A stretch of 64,000 bases of DNA from the NCBI GenBank assembly GCA_963766935.1, contig CAVYBY010000012.1:62001-126000 (forward strand), written 5' to 3'. Origin of the DNA: CAVYBY01 sp963766935 (lineage in GTDB: Bacteria; Actinomycetota; UBA4738; HRBIN12). Position numbers and translations under genes: made by a program. Below the pieces are notes generated by a model. It ran no database searches. It saw only the letters and a program-made list of their open reading frames with translations, and was not told the DNA's origin. This document shows, piece after piece, positions 29,264 to 37,427 of the stretch (position 1 is its first letter; each line of letters opens with the position of its first letter).

Positions 29264-30472
29264 CTAGAACTGGAACACCGACCACGGGGCCGGATCCGAC
29301 GCGAACAGCGCATCCGCGCGGGCCGGCGCCCCTGCCGCGTGCTCTTCGATCCGACCGGCCCGGCGCAGCTGTCGGAACGTGCTCCCACCGAAGTAGATCG
29401 CGCCGAGGTCCGTCGCCGAGCACGTCAATTCGGCCGGCTCGTCGGTGGTCGAGCATTCGGCGCGTCCGCCCGAGCACTCGAGCGCGAGCCGCCCGCCGTT
29501 CCACGGGCAGAACTGGTCGCGCACCTCCAGAACGAGGCGGCCGTCGCCGGCGTATCCCCGGACTCCCAGGGCCGAGGCGACGTCGACGAGCCGCGCGTAC
29601 ATGGCGTCTGCGATCCGAAAGCGCAGCCGCCGCGGTTCCTGGACCAGATGAAGCAGCGGGTCGTCGGCCGGCATGGCGTGAGCGACGACGCGCTTGACGA
29701 GGTCGACGTCGAGCACATACCGCCACAGGTCCGCCCATGCCCCCGGCCCGTCGGCGACCAGGTGCCGGACGGCCAGCTCGTTCTGCGGCACACCCCCGGC
29801 CCAGTCGTTCTTGATGCGATACGTGGTGAACCCGTCCACCGTCCCATCGGTGTCGTGAAGCGCAAAGAACGTCGGGTCGTCCTTCGGCCGGTCCGAGAAC
29901 GCGAGGTCCCACCAGGGCTCGCTAATACCCACGGCGCCGGGCCGGCTCGCACGGAAGCGGTCGTAGACCGCGCGCATGAGCGGAAGCGCCTCCGACCGTT
30001 CGGCCAGACGGACCCGTCCGGAGCGGGCGTAGCCCGAGACGAAGGCGGCGTGATCGGTGTCCGCCTCGATCCCCGCGTCGAAGGTGGCGACGCCGTAGCC
30101 GTAGCGGCCGTAGATCCCGCCCTCGGATGCGTACAGGAGCGCGAGCGATTCTCCCCGGCCGTGGATGTCGTCGAGCTGGGCCCGCATGAGCTCCCGCGCC
30201 ACACCTTCTCGCCGGTGCGTCGGCATGACTCCCACGGCGGTCACGGCCGCCGCCGGCACGCCGACACCGCCGGGAACGGTGACGGAGAACGTCGCGGCCT
30301 CCGCCGCGCCGACGATCCGGCCGTCGTCGAAGGCAGCGTGCCCACGTCCGGGCTCGGCAACCATCCGCGACCGGCGCAGCTCTTCCTCATCGAGGCGCCC
30401 TCCGAACGACGTCTCGAGCGCGGCGCAGTACGCCTCGTACTCGTCCTCGGTCACCGTGCGGATCTCGATCAC
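29264..30472 (-). CDS. Eis-like GNAT acetyltransferase
   Basis: 402 residues with the three-part Eis architecture: N-terminal GNAT (TAVGVMPTHRREGVARELMRAQL, with the R/Q-x-x-G-x-A acetyl-CoA loop), a second degenerate GNAT-like domain in the middle (FFALHDTDGTVDGFTTYRI), and a C-terminal SCP2-like sterol-carrier domain (LALECSGGRAECS, DLGAIYFGGSTFRQL). Mycobacterial Eis acetylates aminoglycosides and peptides at several amines; the substrate here is unknown. GTG start, ten bases after the dapB stop region, so possibly in the dapB transcript. Confidence 0.87.
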   Translation of the reverse strand: MIEIRTVTEDEYEAYCAALETSFGGRLDEEELRRSRMVAEPGRGHAAFDDGRIVGAAEAATFSVTVPGGVGVPAAAVTAVGVMPTHRREGVARELMRAQLDDIHGRGESLALLYASEGGIYGRYGYGVATFDAGIEADTDHAAFVSGYARSGRVRLAERSEALPLMRAVYDRFRASRPGAVGISEPWWDLAFSDRPKDDPTFFALHDTDGTVDGFTTYRIKNDWAGGVPQNELAVRHLVADGPGAWADLWRYVLDVDLVKRVVAHAMPADDPLLHLVQEPRRLRFRIADAMYARLVDVASALGVRGYAGDGRLVLEVRDQFCPWNGGRLALECSGGRAECSTTDEPAELTCSATDLGAIYFGGSTFRQLRRAGRIEEHAAGAPARADALFASDPAPWSVFQF

Positions 30473-30482
30473 AGCGGCGAGC

Positions 30483-31300
30483 CTAGCGGTCGAGCAACGA
30501 CCCGAGTCCCACGGTGAGGCCCGGCCGACCCGGCGTGGCCCGGATCGCCATCAGCACCCCCGGGACGAACGCGGACCGGTCGGTCGTGTCGTGCCGGATC
30601 GTGAGGCTCTCGCCGGGGCCGCCAAAGACGACCTCCTGGTTCGCGAGCAGACCCGGCAGCCGCACGGAGTGGACCCGCACGCCGTCGATGTCGGCTCCGC
30701 GTGCCGGGACATCGGTCGGGGGGTCGCGCGGTCATCGCGCGCGGATGAAGTCGCGCGGTCATCGCGCGCGGATGAAGTCGCGCGGTCATCGCGCGCGGAT
30801 GAAATGGCCCGGGCCGTGGCGATCGCCGTGCCGGAGGGGGCGTCGACCTTGCCGTCGTGATGCAGCTCGATGATCTCCGCGTCCGGCATGAGCCGCGCCG
30901 CATCGGAGGCGAACCGGATCATCAGGGCCGCGCCGATCGCAAAGTTCGGCGCCACGAACACGCCGATCGCGCGCTGCTCCCCCCACGCGGGGTCGATCTC
31001 GAAGCCGGTCGTGCCCACCACCACGTGCACCCCGTGCTCGATCCCCCAGGCCACGTGTTCGGGGGCGAATGCCCCGGACGTGAAGTCCACGGTCAGCTCC
31101 GCCCCCGCCGCGAGCACGTCGTCCAGCGTCTCGACGAGTTCGAGATCCGAACCTTCGACACCGGCGGCCTCGGCGAGCGTCGAGCCGGCGGCCGAACGAG
31201 ACACGGCGGCCACCAGCTCGAGGTCCGGCGCCCCGACCAGCGCCGCGCAGACGGCGCGGCCCATCTTGCCCGTGGCCCCGACGACACCGACCCGGATCAC
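30483..31300 (-). CDS. dapB: 4-hydroxy-tetrahydrodipicolinate reductase with internal triplication and a frameshift
   Basis: NAD(P)H-dependent reductase of lysine synthesis. N-terminal Rossmann motif VGVVGATGKMGRAV, then VDFTSGAFAPEHVAWG, GTTGF, and the catalytic HHDGKVDAPSGTA. A perfect threefold 27-bp repeat then encodes SSARDDRAT three times, in a loop that is variable in the family. Directly after it a six-G run (30718-30723, plus strand) shifts the frame; one more G would restore VRVHSVRLPGLLANQEVVFGGPGESLTIRHD to the TAG at 30483. GTG start. Probably functional if the run length is an assembly error. Confidence 0.88.
30723..30803. repeat. 27-bp perfect tandem triplication inside dapB
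   Basis: Three identical units at 30723-30749, 30750-30776 and 30777-30803. The unit contains CGCGCG and GATGAA elements and is a multiple of three, so each unit adds nine residues. No spacer and no divergence are visible. Confidence 0.95.
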
Positions 31301-31310
31301 GAGACGCCCG

Positions 31311-32579
31311 TCATGCGGTGCTCTGGAACGCCCCCGGCCCGAACGGCCCGAGGACGGTCAAGGTCATCGGGCGAGAGAGCACCAGCTCGGCGACCCGCTG
31401 CGCGTCGTCGAAGCTCACCCGGCTTACCCGCCGGAGCATCTCGGCCACCGTGAGGATCTCCCCGTGCGCGAGCTCCGATTTCCCGAGACGTGACATCCGG
31501 CCGCCCGGGTCCTCGAGGGACAGGACGAGCGAGCCGCGCACGTGGCCCTTCGCGCGCTGGAACTCGGCCTTGGTGAGCCCGCCGCTCGCCACGTCGGCGA
31601 CGACCGAGCGAAGAAGCCGGACCACCTCCGCGGCCTGCTTCGGCGTGGTTCCCGCGTAGCAGGTGAACAGGCCGGCGTCCTCGTATTGGGAGTTGTAGCT
31701 GTAGACCGAGTACGCGAGACCGCGCTCTTCGCGGACCTCCTGGAACAGCCGGGACGACATGCCGCCACCGAGGGCGGCGTTGACGATCGAGAACGCAAAC
31801 CGATCTTCGTCGGTCCGGTTCATTCCGTTCGTCCCAAGGCAGATGTGCGCCTGCTCGGTCTTGCGGCGCCGAACGAGCGTCTTCCCGGATGGACGCGGCC
31901 GGCGACGCCCGCTGCGGGGAGGCTTCGTTCGCCTCGCGCGATCCGAGAGCGGGCGACCGGCGTCCATCCGGCTCGTGATCATCCCGACCAGCTTCTCGTG
32001 CCGCAGGTTGCCCGCCGCGGTCACGACGAAGTTCCCGGGCACGTAGTGACGGCGGTAGAAGCGGTTCACCGCCGTCCTCGTCGCGGCCCGGATCGTCGCC
32101 TTCGTCCCGAGGACCGGCCGTCCGAGCGGGTGCGACGGCCAGAGCGTCTCGGTGAACAGGTCGTGCACGACGTCCTCGGGCGAGTCCTCGTGCATGTTGA
32201 TCTCCTCGAGGATCACCCGCCGCTCGGACTCCATGTCCTCGGGCACGAGGAGGCTCGACTGCAGCATGTCGACCAGGTGGTCGACGGCCATCTCCAGGTC
32301 GACGTCGAGGACCCGTGCATGAAAGCACGTGGACTCCTTCGACGTGAACGCGTTGAGGTCGCCGCCGACCGCGTCGAAGGCCTCGGCGATGTCACGCGCA
32401 GACCGTCTCTCGGTGCCCTTGAACAGCAGATGCTCGAGAAAGTGGCTCGAGCCGCTGATCGCCGGCGGCTCGTCTCGCGACCCCGCCTCGACCCAGATGC
32501 CGAGCGCCACGGAGCGGACATCCGGCATCCGCTCCGTGACGACGCGCAGGCCCGAACTGAACTCGGTCCGGCGGATCAC
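31311..32579 (-). CDS. M16 zinc peptidase (insulinase/PepR family)
   Basis: 422 residues with the inverted zinc motif HFLEHLLFKGT (HxxEH) near residue 45 and the downstream Glu in the VILEEINMHEDSPEDVVHD segment. The C-terminal half has the family's R/Y pair region (SSRLFQEVREERGLAYSVYSY). Relatives in actinobacteria (PepR) sit immediately downstream of pnp, as here. The GTG start overlaps the pnp stop as GTGA. Specific substrates are unknown; cytoplasmic, no signal peptide. Confidence 0.92.
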   Translation of the reverse strand: MIRRTEFSSGLRVVTERMPDVRSVALGIWVEAGSRDEPPAISGSSHFLEHLLFKGTERRSARDIAEAFDAVGGDLNAFTSKESTCFHARVLDVDLEMAVDHLVDMLQSSLLVPEDMESERRVILEEINMHEDSPEDVVHDLFTETLWPSHPLGRPVLGTKATIRAATRTAVNRFYRRHYVPGNFVVTAAGNLRHEKLVGMITSRMDAGRPLSDRARRTKPPRSGRRRPRPSGKTLVRRRKTEQAHICLGTNGMNRTDEDRFAFSIVNAALGGGMSSRLFQEVREERGLAYSVYSYNSQYEDAGLFTCYAGTTPKQAAEVVRLLRSVVADVASGGLTKAEFQRAKGHVRGSLVLSLEDPGGRMSRLGKSELAHGEILTVAEMLRRVSRVSFDDAQRVAELVLSRPMTLTVLGPFGPGAFQSTA

Positions 32580-34963
32580 GCTCCGCTCTGGTCGCCCTGA
32601 CCCGGTGTCTGATTGGACGCCTGCGTGGACGCCTGAGGGGATCCGCTGGGCTCCCGATCGCGGAAACGCTTGCCACGGCGATCGCTGCGATCGCGTCCGC
32701 CGCCTTCGCGTCCGCCGCCGCCTTCGCGACCCCCACGGCCACCGTCTCGGCCACCTCCGCCCTCACGCGGCCGGCGGGGACCATCGCTGCCGCCGCGCTC
32801 CTCGCCTTCGGGGACCTCCCATTCGGGGCCGACCGGCTTCAGGCTGATCTTTCCCTGGGCGTCGATGTCCTCGACGATCACGCTCAGCTTGTCGCCTTCG
32901 CGCACGGCCTCCTCGACGGAGCTGAGGCGCTTGCCCTTGCCGAGCTTGGAGATGTGGACGAGCCCGTCGCGTCCGGGCACGAGGTTGACGAACGCACCGA
33001 ACGTCGTCGTCTTCACGACGACTCCCTCGTAGGTCTCGCCCACGAGCACCGGCCGCGGGTTCGCGATCTCGTCGATCATCCGGGCCGCCTCGTCGGCGCC
33101 CGGTCCTTCCGTCGAGCCGATGAACACCGTGCCGTCGTCCTGGATGTCGATGTCGGCGCCGGTCATCGCGATGATCTCGTTGATCCGCTTGCCCTTGGGC
33201 CCGATCACCTCGCCGATCTTGTCGACCGGGATCTGGATCGAGATGACGCGCGGCGCCTTCGGGCTGACCTCGTCGCGCGGTGCCGCGAGCGCAGCCTCCA
33301 TCACACCGAGGATCGTCAGACGCGCGGTGAGCGCCTGCTGGAGCGCGCCGGCCAGGACCTCGCCCGGCAGACCGGTGACCTTCATGTCCAGCTGGATCGC
33401 CGTCACGAACTCACGCGTCCCGGCCACCTTGAAGTCCATGTCGCCGAGCGCGTCCTCCGCGCCGAGGATGTCCGTGAGCGTCACGTACTTCCCCTCGTCC
33501 GCGATCATCCCCATGGCGATCCCCGCCACCGGGGCTTTGATCGGGACGCCCGCGTCCATCAGCGACAGCGTCGAGCCGCAGACCGACGCCATCGACGTCG
33601 ACCCGTTCGACGACAGCACGTCGGAGACGAGCCGCAGCGCGTACGGGAACTCCTCTTCGTTCGGCACCACCGGGATGAGCGCCCGCTCCGCGAGCGCGCC
33701 GTGGCCGATCTCGCGCCGGCGTGGTGAGCCGACGCGCCCGGTCTCTCCCGTCGAGAACGGAGGGAAGTTGTAGTGGTGCATGTACCGCTTGGAGTCTTCG
33801 AGATCGAGCGTGTCGATCATCTGGGTCATCCGCAGCATCCCGAGCGTCGTGATGTTCAGCACCTGCGTGTCGCCACGGCTGAACAGCGCCGACCCGTGGG
33901 CGCGCTTCAAGACGCCGACCTCGGCCGAGAGCGGCCGGATGTCGGTGGCCGACCGGCCGTCGAGCCGGACCCCGTCGCGGATCACGCGCGCACGCATGAC
34001 CTTCTTCTGGAGCTGCTTCCACGCCGGACCGAACTCGGACGCACGCGCTTTCGCGTCGTCCTCGCCGAGCGTCGCGGCGATGTGGGCCTTGGCGGACTCC
34101 TTCAGCGCCGCCAGGTTCTCTTCGCGCTGCACGCGGTCCGGGACGATCGCGGCTTCGAGGTCCGTCTTCGCGAAGGCCGCGAGCGCCTCGTAGATGTCGT
34201 CACCGAACAACGGCCTGGGCTCGTACGGCTTCGGCTGGACATCCGCCTCGGCAAGAAACCCCGCCTGGAACTCGCAGACGTCGGCGATCGCCTTCTTGGC
34301 GACCTCGAGCCCCTCGGCGACGACGCCCTCGGTCGGAGCCTCGGCGCCGCCGGCGATCAGGGTCCACGCGTTGTCGGGCGCCTCGCCCTCGATCATCAAG
34401 ATGTCGATCGCGCCTTCGTCGTTCAGACGCCCCGCCACGACCACGTCGAACGTGGCGTCCTCGATCTGCTGGAACGTCGGGTTGAGCACCCACTGGCCGT
34501 CGATGAGGCCGAGACGAACGGCTCCCACCGGGCCTTCGAACGGCAGCCCCGCGAGCGAGGTCGCGACCGAGGCCGCGTTCATGGCCGGGATGTCGTACGG
34601 GTTCTCACCGTCGACACCCAGCACGGTGATGATCACCTGTACCTCGTCGCGGAAGCCGTCGCGGAACGTCGGCCGCAGCGGACGGTCGATCAGCCGGCAC
34701 GTGAGGATCGCCGTCTCCGACGGTCGCCCCTCCCGGCGAAAGAACGAGCCGGGAATCTTCCCGGCCGCGTACATCCGCTCCTCGACGTCGATCGTGAGCG
34801 GGAAGAAATCGATCCCCTCGCGCGGCGGGCCGCTCACGCACGTCGCGAGCACTTGGGTCTCGCCGAGTGTGGCAACGACGGCGCCGTCGGCCAGCTTCGC
34901 CATCCGGCCGGTTTCAAGCGTGAGGTCCAGGCCGCCGAAGCGGCGGGACATGGCGATGGTCAT
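32576..34963 (-). CDS. pnp: polyribonucleotide nucleotidyltransferase
   Basis: 3'-5' phosphorolytic exoribonuclease and guanosine-pentaphosphate-synthesising relative (GpsI) in actinobacteria. The 795 residues comprise two RNase PH domains (GGAVVATLGETQVL-type start; second with GSALFSRGDTQVLNITTLG and MDFKVAGTREFVTAIQLDMK), a KH domain (IGEVIGPKGKRINEI), an S1 domain (GVVVKTTTFGAFVNLVPGRDGLVHIS) and a low-complexity Arg/Gly/Asp-rich tail of about 70 residues. The ATG at 34963 follows AGGAGGAACC. A long hairpin lies in the leader. Confidence 0.96.
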   Translation of the reverse strand: MTIAMSRRFGGLDLTLETGRMAKLADGAVVATLGETQVLATCVSGPPREGIDFFPLTIDVEERMYAAGKIPGSFFRREGRPSETAILTCRLIDRPLRPTFRDGFRDEVQVIITVLGVDGENPYDIPAMNAASVATSLAGLPFEGPVGAVRLGLIDGQWVLNPTFQQIEDATFDVVVAGRLNDEGAIDILMIEGEAPDNAWTLIAGGAEAPTEGVVAEGLEVAKKAIADVCEFQAGFLAEADVQPKPYEPRPLFGDDIYEALAAFAKTDLEAAIVPDRVQREENLAALKESAKAHIAATLGEDDAKARASEFGPAWKQLQKKVMRARVIRDGVRLDGRSATDIRPLSAEVGVLKRAHGSALFSRGDTQVLNITTLGMLRMTQMIDTLDLEDSKRYMHHYNFPPFSTGETGRVGSPRRREIGHGALAERALIPVVPNEEEFPYALRLVSDVLSSNGSTSMASVCGSTLSLMDAGVPIKAPVAGIAMGMIADEGKYVTLTDILGAEDALGDMDFKVAGTREFVTAIQLDMKVTGLPGEVLAGALQQALTARLTILGVMEAALAAPRDEVSPKAPRVISIQIPVDKIGEVIGPKGKRINEIIAMTGADIDIQDDGTVFIGSTEGPGADEAARMIDEIANPRPVLVGETYEGVVVKTTTFGAFVNLVPGRDGLVHISKLGKGKRLSSVEEAVREGDKLSVIVEDIDAQGKISLKPVGPEWEVPEGEERGGSDGPRRPREGGGGRDGGRGGREGGGGREGGGRDRSDRRGKRFRDREPSGSPQASTQASNQTPGQGDQSGA

Positions 34964-35028
34964 GGTTCCTCCTAGGATCCGATGCGGCCGGCGCGGCCGG
35001 CCGCGGTCCGGCGGAGGCCCGACCCGGC

Positions 35029-35097
35029 CGGTTGTCAGTGGTGAGCCTCCGGACCGCCCGGCGGGGCGGGGGCCAGGGAGCTCACCACTGAGAACCG
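35029..35097 (-). promoter_or_regulatory. long stem-loop in the rpsO-pnp intergenic leader
   Basis: TCAGTGGTGAGC (35035-35046) and GCTCACCACTGA (35080-35091) form a perfect 12-bp stem, extended by five more pairs (35029-35033 with 35093-35097) across one G-G mismatch. The 33-nt loop is GC-rich. In Escherichia coli a comparable hairpin between rpsO and pnp is cut by RNase III and mediates PNPase autoregulation; a similar role here is inferred. It could alternatively be a partial terminator after rpsO, but no T-run follows. Confidence 0.7.
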
Positions 35098-35154
35098 ACC
35101 ACAGGCTCTCCGCTCCGCGTGGGTCAATGGGTCGGCGGCATCACCTCGACCGGT

Positions 35155-35424
35155 TCATCGACGGAGCCCAAGCTTCGCGATCAGCGCGCGGTACCGCTCG
35201 ATGTCGTCACGCTTGACGTACTCGAGCAGCCGGCGACGCCGGCCCACCATCTTCAAGAGCCCGCGGCGGGAGTGATGATCGGCCTTGTGCATCCGCAGAT
35301 GCTCGGTCAGCTCCGCGATCCGGCTGGTCAGAACCGCGATCTGGACGTCGGCGGAACCCGTGTCGCCCTCGCTCCGCGCGTGCTCCTGGATGATCTTTGT
35401 CTTGTCGTCTTTCGTCAGCGTCAT
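35155..35424 (-). CDS. rpsO: 30S ribosomal protein S15
   Basis: 89 residues, the normal length, with the S15 pattern: DKTKIIQEHARSEGDTGSADVQI, LTSRIAELTEHLRMHKADHHSRRGLL, and RRRRLLEYVKRDDIERYRALIAKLGLRR. Binds 16S rRNA helices 20-22 early in 30S assembly. It lies between ribF and pnp, the standard order. Confidence 0.98.
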   Translation of the reverse strand: MTLTKDDKTKIIQEHARSEGDTGSADVQIAVLTSRIAELTEHLRMHKADHHSRRGLLKMVGRRRRLLEYVKRDDIERYRALIAKLGLRR

Positions 35425-35468
35425 AGTCGAAGAGCAAGGCTACCAGCAGGGACGACGCCTCGGCCCGG

Positions 35469-36410
35469 TCACGAACGCTCCGACTCCGGTACCACGGCCC
35501 GCGTGCGCTCCACGTCCAGCTCGATCGCCGCGGACAGCGCCTCGGGCGACGGATACCGCTCTTCGTCGCGCAGACGGGCCCAGAACTCGATCGAAAGGGG
35601 CCGGCCCACGAGGTCCCCTCCGGCGTAATCCATCAGGAAGGCCTCGACGTGCAGCGGCTCGACCCCGAAGGTGGGGTTGGTCCCCACGTCGATCGCCGCC
35701 AGGTACCGGTGACCGTCCAGCTCCCCGACTCCCGCGTAGATCCCTTGGCCCGGAAGGAGGAGGCGGGGCCACGTCCGCAGGTTCGCGGTCGGAAAGCCCA
35801 GCCCGCGTCCGCGGCCGTGGCCGGTCTCGACCTCCCCGTCCAGCACGAACCGGCGACCGCAGGCTTCGGCCGGCCAGGCGAGATCGCCGGCCGCAAGGGC
35901 CTCGCGGATCGACGACGACGAGACGACGCGACCGTTCAGCTCGACGAGGCCCAGGCCCTCGGCCGTGAGCCCGAACGGGGCGCCCAGGACCGGCAGGGTC
36001 TCGATCGTTCCCGCGGCGCGGTGGCCGAACGTGAAGTTCACGCCCATCGCCGCGTGCACGGCGTGCACCCCTTCGACGAGAACCGTCCGCACGAACTCGG
36101 CGGCCTCGATGCGGGAGAACTCCGGCGTGAAGGCCAGCACGACAAGCACGTCGATCCCGGCCAGCTCGATCAGCCGCGCCTTGCGCTCGACCGTCGTGAG
36201 CAGCCGGGGCTCGCTGCCGGGCGTCAGGATCTCGCGCGGATGCCGGTCGAAGGTCACGGCAACCGAGCGGACGCCGCGGGCCGCGGCTTCCGCGACGGTG
36301 CGCGCCAGCACCTCCTGGTGGCCCCGGTGGACGCCGTCGAAGAACCCGACCGTGACGACCGACGCGCCCGGCCCGAGCGGCAGGGCGTCCAGACCGTTGA
36401 CGATCTCCAC
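35469..36410 (-). CDS. ribF: bifunctional riboflavin kinase/FAD synthetase
   Basis: Makes FMN then FAD. The 313 residues comprise an N-terminal nucleotidyltransferase domain (VVTVGFFDGVHRGHQEVLART with the GxxHxGH-type motif, VTFDRHPREIL, GVNFTFGHRAAG, SSSSIREALAAGD) and a C-terminal kinase domain (GRGRGLGFPTANL, GTNPTFG, LHVEAFLMDYAGG, FWARLRDEERYPSPEAL). The GTG at 36410 is chosen because GGAGG lies eight bases upstream. Divergent from the lipoprotein gene at 36488. Confidence 0.96.
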   Translation of the reverse strand: MEIVNGLDALPLGPGASVVTVGFFDGVHRGHQEVLARTVAEAAARGVRSVAVTFDRHPREILTPGSEPRLLTTVERKARLIELAGIDVLVVLAFTPEFSRIEAAEFVRTVLVEGVHAVHAAMGVNFTFGHRAAGTIETLPVLGAPFGLTAEGLGLVELNGRVVSSSSIREALAAGDLAWPAEACGRRFVLDGEVETGHGRGRGLGFPTANLRTWPRLLLPGQGIYAGVGELDGHRYLAAIDVGTNPTFGVEPLHVEAFLMDYAGGDLVGRPLSIEFWARLRDEERYPSPEALSAAIELDVERTRAVVPESERS

Positions 36411-36487
36411 CGTCGCCTCCGTGACCGTCCGACCGGGCCGGGCACTTCCCGGACGCGACCGATCCCGCGTAGGGTAGCCCGGACCAG

Positions 36488-37417
36488 ATGGGGAGCGGGC
36501 GTCGATGGTGGATCGCGGCGGCGACGGTTGCATCGTGCCTGCTCGCGACGGCGTGCGGCTCGTCCCCCGGCACCGGGTCGGCCAACAACGACGTCCTCAC
36601 CGACGATCGCATCACGATCGGCTCCTTCAACTTCGCCGAGAGCGAGCTGCTGGCCGAGCTCTATGCGCAGGCTCTGGAGGCCGGCGGGTTCCGAGTCGAC
36701 CGGCAACTGGCGCTCGGACCCCGCGAGCTGGTCATGCCCGCATTGCAGCGGGGTCTCGTCGAGCTGGTGCCCGAGTACGCCGGGAGCGCCCTCGGGTTCC
36801 TCGGCGGCGTGCCGGCGGCCGACCCCGCCGTGACCCATGAGCGGTTGCGCGCCATCCTTGCCGCCCGCAGGCTCGTCGCGATGGTCGGCTCTCCCGCCGA
36901 GGACCAGAACGGCTTTGCCGTGACCCGCCGGACGGCCGATCGATACGACCTGCGCGAGCTCTCGGATCTGGCGCCGGTCGCGACCACGCTCACGCTGGGG
37001 GGTCCGATCGAATGTCCGGACCGGCCGCTCTGCGAGGCCGGGCTCGAGCACGTGTACGGACTGAAGTTCGGCGAGTTCGTCCCGGTCGACGCGGGTGGGC
37101 CACTGGCGCTCGAGGCCCTCGTTCGGGGAACCGTCGATGTCGCCCTGCTGTTTACGACCGACGGCCGGCTCGATCGGCGCAAGCTCGTGCTGCTTCGCGA
37201 CGACCGAGGGCTTCAGCCGGCGGAAAACGTCACCCCGGTGATCCGCAAGGATGCCCTCGAGCGGTTCGGCCCCGGCGTCGAGCGGATCGCGAACGCGGTG
37301 TCGGCCAGCTTCACGACGCAGGCGCTCCGCACGATGAACGCCGCGGTGGACTCCGGGACCGCGCCTGCCGACGTGGCGCGGTCTTGGCTCGAGACGCGAT
37401 CGCTGCTGGGAGGCTGA
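36488..37417 (+). CDS. osmoprotectant (ProX/OpuCC-like) substrate-binding lipoprotein
   Basis: 309 residues with a lipoprotein signal peptide: basic start, hydrophobic core and lipobox LATAC near residue 23. The mature part matches glycine-betaine/choline binding proteins: TIGSFNFAESELLAELYAQALEAGGF, LGPRELVMPALQRGLVELVPEYAGSALGFLGG, and VTPVIRKDALERFG near the end. No ABC permease or ATPase is adjacent, so it is an orphan receptor in this window. It is followed after ten bases by the PAP2-kinase gene on the same strand, suggesting cotranscription. Confidence 0.88.
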   Translation: MGSGRRWWIAAATVASCLLATACGSSPGTGSANNDVLTDDRITIGSFNFAESELLAELYAQALEAGGFRVDRQLALGPRELVMPALQRGLVELVPEYAGSALGFLGGVPAADPAVTHERLRAILAARRLVAMVGSPAEDQNGFAVTRRTADRYDLRELSDLAPVATTLTLGGPIECPDRPLCEAGLEHVYGLKFGEFVPVDAGGPLALEALVRGTVDVALLFTTDGRLDRRKLVLLRDDRGLQPAENVTPVIRKDALERFGPGVERIANAVSASFTTQALRTMNAAVDSGTAPADVARSWLETRSLLGG

Positions 37418-37427
37418 GGATCGAGCG

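Noticed and set aside
30723..30803. Possible CRISPR-like array
   Set aside because: The repeats are contiguous with no spacers and lie in frame inside dapB.
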